Assembly (NCBI RefSeq): GCF_005502465.1
Contig: NZ_SCOT01000010.1
Location: forward strand, 44,805-108,804
DNA from: Sphingopyxis sp. L1A2A
GTDB lineage: Bacteria > Pseudomonadota > Alphaproteobacteria > Sphingomonadales > Sphingomonadaceae
Length of the DNA: 64,000 nucleotides
Direction of reading: 5' to 3'
Positions 45,104 to 55,278 of the stretch are shown piece by piece (position 1 is the first letter of the stretch; each line of letters starts with the position of its first letter). The position numbers and the translations under genes were made by a program. Below the pieces are notes generated by a model. The model saw only the letters and a program-made list of their open reading frames with translations. It was not told the origin of the DNA and made no database searches.

Positions 45104-48100
45104 CTAGTGGAAATCATGGCTGCGGATGCGCAGCGGCGCGTCGCGCGAATCCGGTCCCCCGCCGTTCCGTGCGCCGTCGCCGCGCCCGGGCGCGATCGAG
45201 ACATCGCCCTGCGCGATAGAGCGCAACATCGCGTCATGATCGGTAATCCGGTCGCAGATGATGTGAATGACCTCGCCTTCCTTCTGAAGCCGACCGCGCA
45301 TCGCGATCATCGAGGCCGACATGACTTGGCGCCGGTAGATATCGAACCGGTCAGGCCAGAGGATACCGTTGGCGATGCCGGTCTCGTCCTCGATCGTCAC
45401 GAACAGGACGCCTTTCGCCGAGCCGGGCCGCTGCCGCACGAGGATGACGCCGGCGACCTCGATGTTGCGCCCGTCGCGGATCTGTCCGAGATCGGCGCAG
45501 CGCACGATACCCATCGTATCAAGCTCATTCCGCAAGAAACTCAGCGGATGCGCGCGGAGCGAGAGCTGCAGCGTGCGATAATCTTCCACCACCTCGCGCC
45601 CCGCGGACATTGGCCGAAGCAAAGTCGCAGGTTCGAGCCCCTCGGGCGAGAAATTGGCCTCGCGAGCGTCTGCCGCCGCGAACAAGGGGAGCGGCGCCTC
45701 GCCAAGACCCCGCACCTTCCACAAGCCCTGCCGCCGGTCTTCGGCGAGGCAGGTGAAGCCATCGGCTTCGGCGATCCGTTCGATTGCGGCGCGCGGGACC
45801 CCGGCGCGCCGCCACACATCTTCGATGCAATCGAAAGGCATATCGCCGCGCGCGCCGACGATGGCGGCGCCATGGACATTGGCGAGGCTGCGCACCTGGC
45901 GGAAGCCGAGACGAACCGCGAGATAAGGACCCTTCCTTTCCTCCAGCGTGCAATCCCAATGGCTGTCGTTGATCGAGACCGGGCGCACTTCGACGCCATG
46001 CTTGCGCGCATCGCTGACGATCTGCGCGGGCGCATAAAATCCCATCGGCTGCGCGTTCAGCAACGCAGCGCAGAAGACGTCGGGATGATGATGCTTCATC
46101 CAGCATGAGGCGTAAGCGATCTTCGCAAAGCTCGCGGCATGGCTTTCAGGAAAGCCGTAGCTCCCGAAGCCCTCGATCTGCTTGAAGGTCCGCTCGGCGA
46201 AATCCTTCGGATAGCCGCGCTCGATCATTCCGCCGACGAGCTTGTCGTAGAAATGGCTGACACCGCCGGTGAGCTTGAACGTCGCCATTGCGCGGCGAAG
46301 CTGATCGGCTTCGGCCGGGGTGAAGCCGGCGCCGACGATCGCGACCTTCATCGCCTGTTCCTGGAAGAGCGGCACGCCCAGCGTCTTCTCGAGCACCGCG
46401 CGAAGCTCGGGCTTGGGATATTCGGGCTTCTCTTTGCCTTCGCGGCGGCGAAGATAGGGATGGACCATGTCACCCTGGATCGGGCCGGGCCGCACGATCG
46501 CGACCTCGATCACCAGATCGTAGAAGCATTTGGGCTTGATCCGCGGCAGCATCGACATCTGGGCGCGGCTTTCGATCTGGAAGACGCCCAAGGTATCGGC
46601 CTTCTGGATCATGCCATAGACCGCCGGATCATCGTCCTGCAGGTCGGCCATGCCGACCGAAATCCCCTTATGCTCGGCAAGCAGATTGAAAGCCCGGTTC
46701 ATACAGCCGAGCATGCCGAGGCCGAGCACATCGACCTTCATGAATTTGAGGACGTCGATATCGTCCTTGTCCCATTCGATGATCTGCCGGTCTTCCATGC
46801 GCGCGGGCTCGATCGGTACGAGATCGTCGAGCCGCTCCTGCGTCAGCACGAAGCCGCCGGGATGCTGCGACAAATGCCGCGGCGTCCCGATGAGCTGCTG
46901 CGCGAGATCGAGCGTCAGCCGCAGCCGATGATCGTCGGCGTTGAGATTGAGGCTCGCGATCTGCTCGTCGGGGATGCCGTCGACCGACCAGCCCCAGACG
47001 AGGCCGGTGAGCATCTTGGTGAGGTCGCGCGGCAGGCCGAGCGCCTTGCCGACCTCGGCAACGGCGCCACGCGTCCGGTAGCGGGTGACCACCGCGGTCA
47101 GCGCCGAGCGATGGCGGCCGTAGGTCTCGTAGATCCACTGGATGATTTCTTCGCGCCGTTCATGCTCGAAATCGACATCGATATCGGGCGGCTCCTTGCG
47201 CTCGCCCGAGACGAAGCGCTCGAAAAGCAATTCATGCTTGATCGGATCGATCGAGGTCACGCCGAGCAGGAAGCAGACGCAGCTGTTCGCGGCGCTCCCG
47301 CGCCCTTGGCACAATATCCCGCGCCGCCGGCTCTCGGCGACGATCGAGTTCACCGTCAGGAAATAGGGGGCGTACCCAAGCTCGCCGATCAATCGCAGCT
47401 CATGATCAATCTGCTGCCGGTAAGCGGGCGGCACGCCGCCCGGAAACATACTGGCAGCGCCTTCCTCGGTGAGCGCCGCGAGCGCTTCCTGGGCCGTTCG
47501 GCCCGCCATCACTTCCTCATAGGGATATTGGTAGCGGATCTCGCCAAGATCGAAGCGGCACAGCGCCGCGATGTCGGCGGTGGCCTGAATCGCGTCCGGA
47601 AAGAGCTCGAAACGCCGTTCCATTTCCGCAGGGGATTTCAGCGCACGGTCCATGAAACGCTCGCGCTTGAAGCCGAGCGCGTCGACCGTGGTCTTCTCGC
47701 GGATCGCGGTCAGCACATCCTGCAGCGGCCGCCGTTCGGGGGCGTGATAGAGGATGTCGCCCATCGCGACGCAGCGCACGCCGATACCGCGAGCGAGCGT
47801 GTCGAGCGCGCGCAGCCGCGCGAAGTCGCCGGGACGGCGGCGGAGCGAGAGCGCGAGATAGGCGTCGCGGCCGAAGATTTCGTGGAGCTCGCCAAGATCG
47901 AGGCGGGTGCGCTCGTCCGCCGTATCTGGGAGCAGAACCGCGACCAGTCCTTCGGCCCACGCCACAACATCGGGCCAGTCGAGCCAGCAATTGCCCTTCC
48001 CGCCGCGCGCCTTGCCGAGCGACAAGAGCCGGGTCAGCCGTGACCAAGCGGCGCGGTCCTTGGGGTATAGCAGCAGCGATCGGCCATCGCGAAGATCGAC

Positions 48101-48313
48101 GCGCGATCCGGGGATCAGGCGCACGCCGGTCGCCTCCTGCCCCGACAGCCCCCGCACCATTCCCGCGACGCTGCCCCGATCGCAGAGGCCGAGTGCCGAG
48201 TGGCCCATCAGTGCGGCAGACGCGAATAATTCCTCGGGAGCCGAAGCGCCTCGCAGGAAAGAGAAATGGCTCGTCACCTGGAGTTCGACGTATGTCGTGA
48301 CGGGCACCGTCAT
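45104..48313 (-). CDS. dnaE2: Error-prone DNA polymerase DnaE2
   Basis: 1069 residues from the ATG at 48313, overlapping the imuB stop by ATGA. PHP domain at the start ([16 protein letters not shown]), polymerase active site motifs [17 protein letters not shown] and [29 protein letters not shown], then finger and OB domains. It is the DnaE2 paralogue of replicative Pol III alpha, used for SOS-induced translesion synthesis with ImuA and ImuB. Expressed from the LexA-controlled imuA promoter. Confidence 0.96.
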   Translation of the reverse strand: MTVPVTTYVELQVTSHFSFLRGASAPEELFASAALMGHSALGLCDRGSVAGMVRGLSGQEATGVRLIPGSRVDLRDGRSLLLYPKDRAAWSRLTRLLSLGKARGGKGNCWLDWPDVVAWAEGLVAVLLPDTADERTRLDLGELHEIFGRDAYLALSLRRRPGDFARLRALDTLARGIGVRCVAMGDILYHAPERRPLQDVLTAIREKTTVDALGFKRERFMDRALKSPAEMERRFELFPDAIQATADIAALCRFDLGEIRYQYPYEEVMAGRTAQEALAALTEEGAASMFPGGVPPAYRQQIDHELRLIGELGYAPYFLTVNSIVAESRRRGILCQGRGSAANSCVCFLLGVTSIDPIKHELLFERFVSGERKEPPDIDVDFEHERREEIIQWIYETYGRHRSALTAVVTRYRTRGAVAEVGKALGLPRDLTKMLTGLVWGWSVDGIPDEQIASLNLNADDHRLRLTLDLAQQLIGTPRHLSQHPGGFVLTQERLDDLVPIEPARMEDRQIIEWDKDDIDVLKFMKVDVLGLGMLGCMNRAFNLLAEHKGISVGMADLQDDDPAVYGMIQKADTLGVFQIESRAQMSMLPRIKPKCFYDLVIEVAIVRPGPIQGDMVHPYLRRREGKEKPEYPKPELRAVLEKTLGVPLFQEQAMKVAIVGAGFTPAEADQLRRAMATFKLTGGVSHFYDKLVGGMIERGYPKDFAERTFKQIEGFGSYGFPESHAASFAKIAYASCWMKHHHPDVFCAALLNAQPMGFYAPAQIVSDARKHGVEVRPVSINDSHWDCTLEERKGPYLAVRLGFRQVRSLANVHGAAIVGARGDMPFDCIEDVWRRAGVPRAAIERIAEADGFTCLAEDRRQGLWKVRGLGEAPLPLFAAADAREANFSPEGLEPATLLRPMSAGREVVEDYRTLQLSLRAHPLSFLRNELDTMGIVRCADLGQIRDGRNIEVAGVILVRQRPGSAKGVLFVTIEDETGIANGILWPDRFDIYRRQVMSASMIAMRGRLQKEGEVIHIICDRITDHDAMLRSIAQGDVSIAPGRGDGARNGGGPDSRDAPLRIRSHDFH

Positions 48314-50130
48314 CCGAAGACACCGTGCATATACCAGCTCAAATCGCCAGTGCGGTTTTCGATCGCATCGCCGCGGCGGAACAGCCAGAAACGCTCGCCA
48401 GTCTCCGCCTCGACGCGAAAATAATCGCGCACCGCCCACATTTCGCGGGTCGTTCGCCACCATTCGCCATGGATGCGCTCGGGTCCGTCGCCCGCGACGA
48501 CGCGGTAGGACCGTCCGCGCCACGCAAAGCGGCGCGGCGGATGGTCGGGAAGCAGCGCGACGACGCCCGACAGGGCTTCGGGCCGCGCGAGCATGCGGAT
48601 CGGCCGCGCCCATGCCGGCCAGCCGGAAGGCTGGGCGAGCGGGCCGGTACGGCCGATCGCGCGCTCGGGCACATCGCTTTCGCGGCCCTCGAGGCGGAAC
48701 AACGCGCCCTCTCCAGCGCGCCCCGCGAGCTGATCGACGAGCGGCGCAAGATCGGGCGCGCGCGGTCCGCTATCGAACCCCGCGCCGATCGCCTCGGCGC
48801 CGAGGGGTTCGACCTGCGGCGCGGCAAGGGCCATCGCCTCGATCCCGAGCCCAGGCTCGATCCGGTCGATGCGCAGCCTGAAGAGGCGCACGAGATGCTT
48901 CGCGTCGCGCGTCGCGCGCGCAGTGCCGACCGTGACAAGCTGCTCGCGCGCATCGACACGCTCGCAGCGAAGCACCGCCGCGCGAAGGCCGAGCCCGCGC
49001 TCCCGAAGGTCCGCGACGAGATCGGCGACGAGATCCGAAATTACCTGTTCGATCGCCTCTGCGGTGGCGATCGGTTCTAGAAGCCGGCGCTCGGCGCACG
49101 GCATTTCGAAAGGGACGACGGGCACTATCGGCTCGGGCAGAAAGCCGCGCGCCTGATCGAGTCGCTCGACCGCGCCGCGCCCGAGGCGCCGCGCGAGCGG
49201 GCCGCGCGGCATCGGGTAAAGGTCAGCGATTCGTTCGATTCCGAAGCGCGCCGCCGACGCGAGCGCCTCCGGCGAGAGCCGGAGCGCGCGAAGCGGCAGC
49301 CCGGCGAGCGCCTCCCCCTCCCGCCCTTCCGGCAAGACCAAGGTCGCCGCGCCGCCGAAGCGCGCGAGCGCGTGCGCGGCGCCGGGCGTGCCGGCGATCG
49401 CGACGCGCGCGGTAAAACCGAGACGCCGGACGAAGGATAGAAGCCGCGCGGCGAAGCGCGCCTCACCGCCGAAGAGGTGCGTCGTGCCGGTGAGATCGAG
49501 CCACAACCCGTCGCTCCCCGACACGGCGGCGGTCGGCGTCCAGTGGCGCACCGCATGCAGGGCGAGCCGATCCAGCCACGCCCGATCCGCCTCGGGCGCA
49601 GCGTCGTACACATCGAGATCGGTGACGAGCGCGCGCGCATGCGCCGCGGCCATGCCGGGCGCGAGTCCGAGATCGAGTGCGAGCGGACACGCCGCGGTCA
49701 CGACATCGCGCTGGCCCGTGCGAGCCACGAGCATGGTCGGGCGAGCGCCCCACAGCGGCAGCGGTGGCGGCGCGATGGACGCGCCGGGCGGCGCGCATCC
49801 ATCATCCGCCCGCGATAACCGAAAGACAGGTGCAGCCGCCTCGCTGCGCCGCCCCAGCTCGCGCATGGTCGGTCGCTGGTGTGCCGGACGGGTATCGACA
49901 GGGTCGCGGTTCGGCGCGGCCGAACCCGTGTCCCGCGCCCAACTCGCACCCGGACGCCAGCCGCCGCCCCGCGGCACCGAGCAGGTGCCCGGATTATCGT
50001 CGACGGATTCGGGAAGGCGCGGGCCGAGCCGCGCGGGTTCAGGCGGCGTGCCCGAGCGCGAGATCGGCGCTGCCCGTCGCAAACGCTCGATCGCGAGTTG
50101 CGGCAGGAAGAGCGAGGCGACCCTGGTCAT
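48310..50130 (-). CDS. imuB: Y-family polymerase-like mutasome protein ImuB
   Basis: 606 residues starting [19 protein letters not shown]. It has the Y-family core with [18 protein letters not shown] and [22 protein letters not shown] and [10 protein letters not shown], but lacks the full acidic active-site set of working Y polymerases, as is known for ImuB, which acts as a clamp-binding scaffold for DnaE2. The C-terminus ends with a [22 protein letters not shown] segment. A Pro/Arg-rich insertion at residues 30-110 is unusually long. The gene overlaps imuA by about 90 bases in another frame. Confidence 0.92.
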   Translation of the reverse strand: MTRVASLFLPQLAIERLRRAAPISRSGTPPEPARLGPRLPESVDDNPGTCSVPRGGGWRPGASWARDTGSAAPNRDPVDTRPAHQRPTMRELGRRSEAAAPVFRLSRADDGCAPPGASIAPPPLPLWGARPTMLVARTGQRDVVTAACPLALDLGLAPGMAAAHARALVTDLDVYDAAPEADRAWLDRLALHAVRHWTPTAAVSGSDGLWLDLTGTTHLFGGEARFAARLLSFVRRLGFTARVAIAGTPGAAHALARFGGAATLVLPEGREGEALAGLPLRALRLSPEALASAARFGIERIADLYPMPRGPLARRLGRGAVERLDQARGFLPEPIVPVVPFEMPCAERRLLEPIATAEAIEQVISDLVADLVADLRERGLGLRAAVLRCERVDAREQLVTVGTARATRDAKHLVRLFRLRIDRIEPGLGIEAMALAAPQVEPLGAEAIGAGFDSGPRAPDLAPLVDQLAGRAGEGALFRLEGRESDVPERAIGRTGPLAQPSGWPAWARPIRMLARPEALSGVVALLPDHPPRRFAWRGRSYRVVAGDGPERIHGEWWRTTREMWAVRDYFRVEAETGERFWLFRRGDAIENRTGDLSWYMHGVFG

Positions 50131-50833
50131 CGCACGCCTCCAGTTCGAGGGAGAAAGGCGGCCCGCCGCGCTGGCGCACAAGCTCGACCGACCATCGCCC
50201 GCGCCCCACCCCGGGCATCGACAACGGGGTCGAAGCGAGACTGCCGATCCGCCAGCGCGTGCAGGCCAGCGACAAGTCGGTGAGCGGACATTGGCCGTAA
50301 CGACGGTAGCGGCGGTAGAGCAGCATCGGGGTGCCCCCTTCGGAGGCAGCGAGCTGGAGCCGCCGCGTCGCCGTCTGGTCAGCCGCCTTCACCTCGGCGA
50401 CGACGCAGGCGAGCGACCCGTCGCGCAGCGCGTCCTCGCACAGGGCAAGCAGCTCGCGGTCGTTCTTGCCTTGCGCATAGAGGACACGCCCAGGCCCGAG
50501 TCCGGCCTGCTCGAGTCCCGGGGCATAAAGGTCGAAGCGTGTCAGCGCCCAGAGCACCGAAAGACCCGGCGCCGCCGCGAAGCGCGCGGCGATCCCCGCC
50601 GCGAACAGCGTTGTCGCTGCATCGTCGCTCCAGCTTGCCGAGGCAGCCGCGACCTCATGCAGTCCCGCGCCGTCGAGCCCGCCGGCGCTCAACAGATGAT
50701 CGATCGGTCCCACGCCGAACGGCAGTACCGGTCCGCGTGCCGCGGCGACGCGCGCCACGGTCTCGCGAAGCGCTTGAAGCTCCTCGGCGCTCGGCCGGGG
50801 CGGTGAAAAAGGCGGTGCGGTCATGATGTTCAT
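50039..50833 (-). CDS. imuA: Mutasome RecA-like protein ImuA
   Basis: 264 residues. It follows the ImuA pattern: LPFGVGPIDHLLSAGGLDGAGLHEV, a degenerate RecA-like core (LSVLWALTRFDLYAPGLEQAGLGPGRVLYA) and a long tail with RWSVELVRQRGGPPFSLELEA. ImuA helps load ImuB/DnaE2 during SOS mutagenesis. A start three codons in (50824) is possible. A LexA box lies 11 bases upstream of the ATG. First gene of imuA-imuB-dnaE2. Confidence 0.92.
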   Translation of the reverse strand: MNIMTAPPFSPPRPSAEELQALRETVARVAAARGPVLPFGVGPIDHLLSAGGLDGAGLHEVAAASASWSDDAATTLFAAGIAARFAAAPGLSVLWALTRFDLYAPGLEQAGLGPGRVLYAQGKNDRELLALCEDALRDGSLACVVAEVKAADQTATRRLQLAASEGGTPMLLYRRYRRYGQCPLTDLSLACTRWRIGSLASTPLSMPGVGRGRWSVELVRQRGGPPFSLELEACDDQGRLALPAATRDRAFATGSADLALGHAA

Positions 50834-50843
50834 CGACTCAGAT

Positions 50844-50858
50844 GTTCCCTATATGTTC
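50844..50858 (-). promoter_or_regulatory. LexA box of the imuA-imuB-dnaE2 operon
   Basis: The plus strand reads GTTC-CCTATAT-GTTC, the alphaproteobacterial LexA direct repeat GTTC-N7-GTTC. It ends 11 bases before the imuA ATG, so LexA would block the start of transcription. Confidence 0.9.
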
Positions 50859-50955
50859 CACCCGGAACGAACGTGCGTCAAGCCGTCCGCGTTCCCTTGC
50901 TGTGGATCATTCACTGGCGCGTCACCTTCGCGCCTGTAAAAGCGCGCTAAATAAT

Positions 50956-51576
50956 ATGCCGCTCACCACCGACCTGCCCTGGACCCAGCTTGCGATCTAC
51001 GCCGTCGGCGCGGCCCTGATCCTGATGTTGCTGTTCAAGATTCCCTATGTCGGGCGGGTCTTTCGCGCGCTTTTCTCCTTCACGCTGCTCGCCTTCGGCA
51101 TCTTCCTGGTCCTCCAGCAGGCGCCGTTCGATCCCAATCTGTCGCGAATCACTGCAAGCCTCGGTCTCGACCGGCAAGAGGTGGTGGGCGAGGAGGTCCG
51201 CATTCCGATGGCCCGCGACGGGCATTTTTGGGCGACCGTGCGCCTCAACGGCACCGAGCGGCGCATGCTTGTGGACAGCGGTGCGACGGTCACCGCTCTT
51301 TCGGTCGAGACGGCGCGGGCCGCAGGCGTCGAGGCCGATGCGACGCTCGTGCCCTTGCTCATGAAGACCGCAAACGGCACGGTTCGCGCCGACGCAGGAA
51401 CGCTCGACCGGCTCGATATTGGCGGCATTGAGGCGCGAAAGCTCAAAGTCGTGATCTCGCCCGGGCTTGGCGACACCGACGTCCTGGGCATGAATTTCCT
51501 CTCGGAACTTCAGTCGTGGCGCGTCGAGGACCGCAAATTGATCCTGACGCCGAAAATAGCCAAATCCGGCGCCTGA
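50956..51576 (+). CDS. Membrane-anchored retropepsin-like aspartic protease
   Basis: 206 residues from the ATG at 50956. Two hydrophobic helices (11-28, 34-54), then a pepsin-like half-domain: WATVRLNGTERRMLVDSGATVTAL (catalytic VDSGA at 106-110) and a closing GDTDVLGMNFLSELQSW. This is the TIGR02281-type clan AA protease that works as a dimer in the periplasm; the natural substrate is unknown. It is divergent from imuA but its start is over 100 bases from the LexA box, so SOS control is unlikely. Confidence 0.85.
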   Translation: MPLTTDLPWTQLAIYAVGAALILMLLFKIPYVGRVFRALFSFTLLAFGIFLVLQQAPFDPNLSRITASLGLDRQEVVGEEVRIPMARDGHFWATVRLNGTERRMLVDSGATVTALSVETARAAGVEADATLVPLLMKTANGTVRADAGTLDRLDIGGIEARKLKVVISPGLGDTDVLGMNFLSELQSWRVEDRKLILTPKIAKSGA

Positions 51577-51607
51577 TGCCGGCCGACAATCGCGCCAACA
51601 TCGATCG

Positions 51608-52951
51608 CTAATCTCGCTGAGCTTCATCATCAGAGGCATCGCGCGGTTCGGCAGGATGAGCGATGGTAAAGCTCACCGAAAATTGGCCGGACGGCCCGGG
51701 TTCGTCGCTCTCAATCGCGAAAATATACCCGTTCCACTCGAGCGAGACACCTTGGTGATTCTCGTCCAGCACGCCGCGAAAGGCCGCGACGGCATCGGGT
51801 CCGACGGCCCTGTCCATCAACATGGCAATCAGCTTCGCGAAGCGTGGCTCATCCTCTTCCTTGTTGTCCGGACCCCACATCCAAAGTTCGAGCGTAAGAA
51901 GCGTCGCATGTGCCTCGTCGCCCTCGACATAATAGGTTGCATGATTGGCAAGCGGCCGATCGCCAAATTTGTGAAGAAAACTCGCGCGATAACGGTCGAA
52001 ATACCAGAGGTAACCCGGCAACGTGAAACCTTCGGACGCCAGAAACTCCATCGCGACATAGGGCGACCAGCCGTCCGCGGGGTCAACGTCCGGACGCCGT
52101 TCCGCGCGTTCCTTTTCACGCTGGGCCTGAGCGATCGCCTGGACGACGCCCAATCGATCCGTCGGTCGGCGATGCATGATGATGTGACGCCACCGCTTGA
52201 GCAGACCCAGATCTCCCCGGAAGGCAAAAAAAGCCCGTTGCCGCGCGAAGCGAGCCAGACCCTTGTCGGGCAAGCCATAGGCAATGTTTCCGAAGTTCCG
52301 GTCATAAACGATGACGACCGACACGCAGTAAAGGAACGGCAGAAAGAGGAGCGACAGCAAGATCGGCACGAGCAGCTCGCTCACATTCTTCCGCACGTCG
52401 AACTTCGGCCATTCGAGGAATGTCGCGTAAATGCTGTAAGCCAGAACTGCGAAGCCGACGATCGCGAGAAAGGTGCCAAGACAGCGCTTGGCCGGGGCAT
52501 GGGCCACATCGCGTTCGCTGACCTGATGCATAAGCGCCAGAAAGGTCATCAGAGGTATGATCACCAGCTCAACGGGGAGGCTGAAGCTTTGCAGTCCCCC
52601 GATAAACACCAGCAACCCGGTGAGGCTGAGCGTATCCCGAATGGTCCGGCCAAAATAGGTCCGGTCCTCGTCGATCCGGTTCGCATTGAAAAGCGTCGCC
52701 GGCACAAAAGCCAGCAACCATGCGGCCGTCGACTTGATGTTATCGACGGTCCAAATCCCCCACCAGGCAAGGAACGCGACGCACGCAGCAACATAGAGCG
52801 CAGCAACCGCGAAAATGAGCAATAGCGCACGATGCGCCATGGCCCTTAGCATCGCGCGAAAAGCCGACCGGACCGGCGCGTTGACGAACACCGCCGCTAC
52901 CACAATTCCGCTCCAGACCAGCGTCGCAATCTCGCGATTGTTGAAGTCCAT
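51608..52951 (-). CDS. Polytopic membrane protein of unknown function
   Basis: 447 residues from the ATG at 52951 with GGAGGGG before it. The first about 240 residues have six or seven hydrophobic helices; the C-terminal about 190 are soluble, with WSPYVAMEFLASEGFTLPGYLWYFDRYRASF and NHATYYVEGDEAHATLLTLELWMWG. No family recognised. It sits between the protease and the DUF1810 gene, 28 bases from the latter. Confidence 0.7.
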   Translation of the reverse strand: MDFNNREIATLVWSGIVVAAVFVNAPVRSAFRAMLRAMAHRALLLIFAVAALYVAACVAFLAWWGIWTVDNIKSTAAWLLAFVPATLFNANRIDEDRTYFGRTIRDTLSLTGLLVFIGGLQSFSLPVELVIIPLMTFLALMHQVSERDVAHAPAKRCLGTFLAIVGFAVLAYSIYATFLEWPKFDVRKNVSELLVPILLSLLFLPFLYCVSVVIVYDRNFGNIAYGLPDKGLARFARQRAFFAFRGDLGLLKRWRHIIMHRRPTDRLGVVQAIAQAQREKERAERRPDVDPADGWSPYVAMEFLASEGFTLPGYLWYFDRYRASFLHKFGDRPLANHATYYVEGDEAHATLLTLELWMWGPDNKEEDEPRFAKLIAMLMDRAVGPDAVAAFRGVLDENHQGVSLEWNGYIFAIESDEPGPSGQFSVSFTIAHPAEPRDASDDEAQRD

Positions 52952-52979
52952 CAATCCCCTCCGGCCTGGCAAGCGGCAG

Positions 52980-53414
52980 TCAGCTACTTTCGGCAAGACC
53001 CAGAAGCTCAGCCGTCCGCTCGTCGCGCCGACCGCCGAACCAGCGATCGAGCGCCGCCCCGAGGAGCGCGCCCCCGCCAGCCGTTTCGAACAGCGTCAAC
53101 GACGATCTGAGCTTTACGGCATCGACATCGCCGAACACCGCCACCGCGTCACTGCCGATCAAATCCTGGAGCGCCGACACGCATTCGACATAGCGCGCGC
53201 CAAGAAGCGGATGCGCGAGATAGGCGCGTGCCTCGGCTTCATCGGCAATCGCATAGCGCTGCGCCATTGCGCTTCGCCCAAGCCCCGCGAGCTGCGGAAA
53301 AATGAACCACATCCAATGCGAGCGCTTCTTGCCGCGCCGAATCTCATCAAGCGCGCGGGCGTAAATCTGCTCCTGCGCGACGACGAACCGCTCCAGCCCC
53401 TGTGCTTCGCTCAT
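52980..53414 (-). CDS. DUF1810 protein
   Basis: 144 residues from the ATG at 53414, which overlaps the stop of the SRAP gene by ATGA. It shows RFVVAQEQIYARALDEIRRGKKRSHWMWFIFPQLAGLG and SSLTLFE, the DUF1810 (YbeU/YcgG-neighbour type) pattern. Related ADP-ribose or NADAR-like folds have been proposed for this family; function not established. Co-transcription with the LexA-controlled SRAP gene suggests a link to DNA damage. Confidence 0.82.
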   Translation of the reverse strand: MSEAQGLERFVVAQEQIYARALDEIRRGKKRSHWMWFIFPQLAGLGRSAMAQRYAIADEAEARAYLAHPLLGARYVECVSALQDLIGSDAVAVFGDVDAVKLRSSLTLFETAGGGALLGAALDRWFGGRRDERTAELLGLAESS

Positions 53415-54028
53415 AGCGCCAGCGCGCCCTGCGCCGGCGGCTTGCCGTAGACCTGGGTGGCCTCGAGGCTGCCCGTTGGCAGCCATTTGAGGACATCGGC
53501 GGCGGGCACGCGCGGATCGAGCCAGGCCGCCCATTGATCGCGCGGCAGCGGAATGATCTGGCGATGGTGATAGGGTGCAATATCCGGCCCCGCGTCCATC
53601 GTAAGCAGGCTGAAGGCTTCGCCGACATGGGCGTCGCGCCATATGCCCGCCATGCAGAACCAGCGATGATTCTTCATCGTGAACAGCCATTTATCGAGGC
53701 GCTTTTGCGTCTTGTCGGTCGGATCGGTGAATTCGTAGAAACCGTCGCACAGGACAAGGCAGCGCTGGGTGCCAAGATCGCGGCCCTCCGAGCGGACATT
53801 ATAAACCGGCTTCCCGCCCTGTCCCGGCCAGCTCCAGCGCCGGTTGACGAGCTCGCCCATCGCCGAGCCATCGCTCGCCTTCACGATTGGCCCCATGTCG
53901 GTGATGCGGACGTCTTCGCGCGCTGGCACGTTCGGCGCGCCCTCGGGCATCTCGATCTTGATCTTGAGATCGTCGAAATCTTCGGCGATCGAGGCGATAT
54001 CGACTTCCAACCTGTAGTCATTGCACAT
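53411..54028 (-). CDS. SOS response-associated peptidase (SRAP/HMCES-like)
   Basis: 205 residues beginning MCNDY, where Cys2 becomes the N-terminal nucleophile that links to abasic sites in single-stranded DNA. Further SRAP marks: WSWPGQGGKPVYNVRSEG, RCLVLCDGFYEF, MAGIW and the His of PYHHRQIIPLP. It shields abasic sites. A LexA box at 54064-54078 lies 36 bases upstream. Divergent from a second SRAP-like gene. Confidence 0.92.
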   Translation of the reverse strand: MCNDYRLEVDIASIAEDFDDLKIKIEMPEGAPNVPAREDVRITDMGPIVKASDGSAMGELVNRRWSWPGQGGKPVYNVRSEGRDLGTQRCLVLCDGFYEFTDPTDKTQKRLDKWLFTMKNHRWFCMAGIWRDAHVGEAFSLLTMDAGPDIAPYHHRQIIPLPRDQWAAWLDPRVPAADVLKWLPTGSLEATQVYGKPPAQGALAL

Positions 54029-54063
54029 TCGCCTCTGCCCCCTGGCTCTTGCGACTCATCTTC

Positions 54064-54078
54064 GTTCCTATTATGTTC
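54064..54078. promoter_or_regulatory. LexA box shared by divergent SRAP genes
   Basis: GTTC-CTATTAT-GTTC on the plus strand, the GTTC-N7-GTTC LexA repeat. It lies 36 bases from the minus-strand SRAP start and 5 bases before the GTG proposed for the plus-strand gene, so it can control both. Confidence 0.88.
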
Positions 54079-54083
54079 CACAT

Positions 54084-54596
54084 GTGACCATCGCGCCAAC
54101 ACCTTTTGATCCCGATGCCCCGGGCGGCGGCGTGGCGGCGCTCGTCCGCCGCGACCCCGACAATATGGGCGAAGTCGAAATGGTCAAAGCGGTATGGGGT
54201 TCCGATCCGCGGTTCTCGGACGGCATCAATTTTCGTTTCGTGCGCTCCGAAGGCCGTGCGTTCCCCAAGCGCCGCTGCCTGATCCCGGCGTCCGAGTTCC
54301 GCATGGGCACCGGCGAGCACCGCTACCGGGTCACACTCGACAGCGGAAATTTCTTCTATCTCGCGGCCGTCTGGGACCCGCCGCTCGCCGACTGGCCGCT
54401 GTCGTACCGCATCCTCACCATCCCCGCCGGCGCCGACGTCATTCCCTATCAGTCACGCCACGGCGTGATCATCGAACGGCGCAATGTCATGCACTGGCTC
54501 GACGGCACGCTCCCCAACGAAATACTATTCGAGGAGCCGCCGCGCCACACGCTCTTCGTCGAACCGCTGCGGGCGCAAGCCACGCTCCCGTTATGA
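54084..54596 (+). CDS. SRAP-like protein lacking the N-terminal catalytic cysteine
   Basis: 170 residues from a GTG at 54084; the only earlier ATG (54021) would make the LexA box coding. It keeps SRAP elements: INFRFVRSEGRAFPKRRCLIPASEFRMG, RVTLDSGNFFYLAAVWDPP and YQSRHGVIIER, but has no Met-Cys start, so it cannot form the usual thiazolidine link through Cys2. It may be a structural or regulatory paralogue. Its stop overlaps the AlkB-like gene start by ATGA. The transcript could be nearly leaderless. Confidence 0.78.
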   Translation: MTIAPTPFDPDAPGGGVAALVRRDPDNMGEVEMVKAVWGSDPRFSDGINFRFVRSEGRAFPKRRCLIPASEFRMGTGEHRYRVTLDSGNFFYLAAVWDPPLADWPLSYRILTIPAGADVIPYQSRHGVIIERRNVMHWLDGTLPNEILFEEPPRHTLFVEPLRAQATLPL

Positions 54597-55186
54597 CGCG
54601 CGCCGCAGCCGCGCGGGCACTGCGGCCCGCGCCCCAAGCCGACCTTTTTGGCACACCCTCGCTTCCCGGCCTCGCTTACCGCGACGATGTCGTCACGCCC
54701 GCCGAAGAGGCTGAGCTGATTGCCAACATTGCAGCCTCCAACCTGACGCCGTTCCAGTTCCAGCAATGGGAAGGAAAGAGGCTGACGCGCTCATTCGGCT
54801 GGACCTATGATTTCCAGACCGGCCGATTTGCCCCCGGCGATCCGTTGCCAAAATGGCTCGAACCGGTGCGTGCTCGCGCCGCAGCCTTCGCCGGCCTCGA
54901 TGAGTGCGCGCTCGAACAGGCGCTTCTCATCGAATATGGTGCAGGCGCCGGGATCGGGTGGCACAAGGACCGGCCGGTATTCGAGCATGTCATTGGCATT
55001 TCGCTCGGCGCCCATGCCACCATGCGCTTTCGGCGCCGGAACGGCATCAGGTTTGATCGCACGAGCGCGGCTCTTGCGGCGCGTTCCATCTATCATATGG
55101 ACGGAGAGGTGCGTAACGACTGGGAACATGGCATCGCCGCGATGGACAGGCCGCGCTGGTCGATCACATTGCGGAGCCTTCGCTGA
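54593..55186 (+). CDS. AlkB-like Fe(II)/2-oxoglutarate dioxygenase
   Basis: 197 residues. Iron ligands H124 and D126 (IGWHKDRPVFEHVIGISLG) and H179 (NDWEHGIAAMDRPRWSITLRSL), with R188/R194 for 2-oxoglutarate. LTRSFGWTYDF and LLIEYGAGAG are also typical. AlkB-type enzymes remove methyl groups from alkylated bases. Co-transcribed with the SRAP-like gene under a LexA box, so this AlkB is probably SOS-induced rather than under Ada. Confidence 0.9.
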   Translation: MTRAAAARALRPAPQADLFGTPSLPGLAYRDDVVTPAEEAELIANIAASNLTPFQFQQWEGKRLTRSFGWTYDFQTGRFAPGDPLPKWLEPVRARAAAFAGLDECALEQALLIEYGAGAGIGWHKDRPVFEHVIGISLGAHATMRFRRRNGIRFDRTSAALAARSIYHMDGEVRNDWEHGIAAMDRPRWSITLRSLR

Positions 55187-55278
55187 CGAATTAGGCAGCC
55201 CGCCGTTGGCTCCCGGGAAGGCACCAATGCGCGACATAAATATGGCGCTGACTGGTAGGCATATGTCATCATCCTCCC

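Noticed and set aside
46139..48043. A 634-codon plus-strand frame inside dnaE2
   Set aside because: Antisense of dnaE2; no start signal and no motif.
54021..54083. ATG at 54021 as the start of the second SRAP-like gene
   Set aside because: It would place the LexA box inside the coding region and overlap the divergent SRAP start; the GTG at 54084 is simpler, though close to the box.
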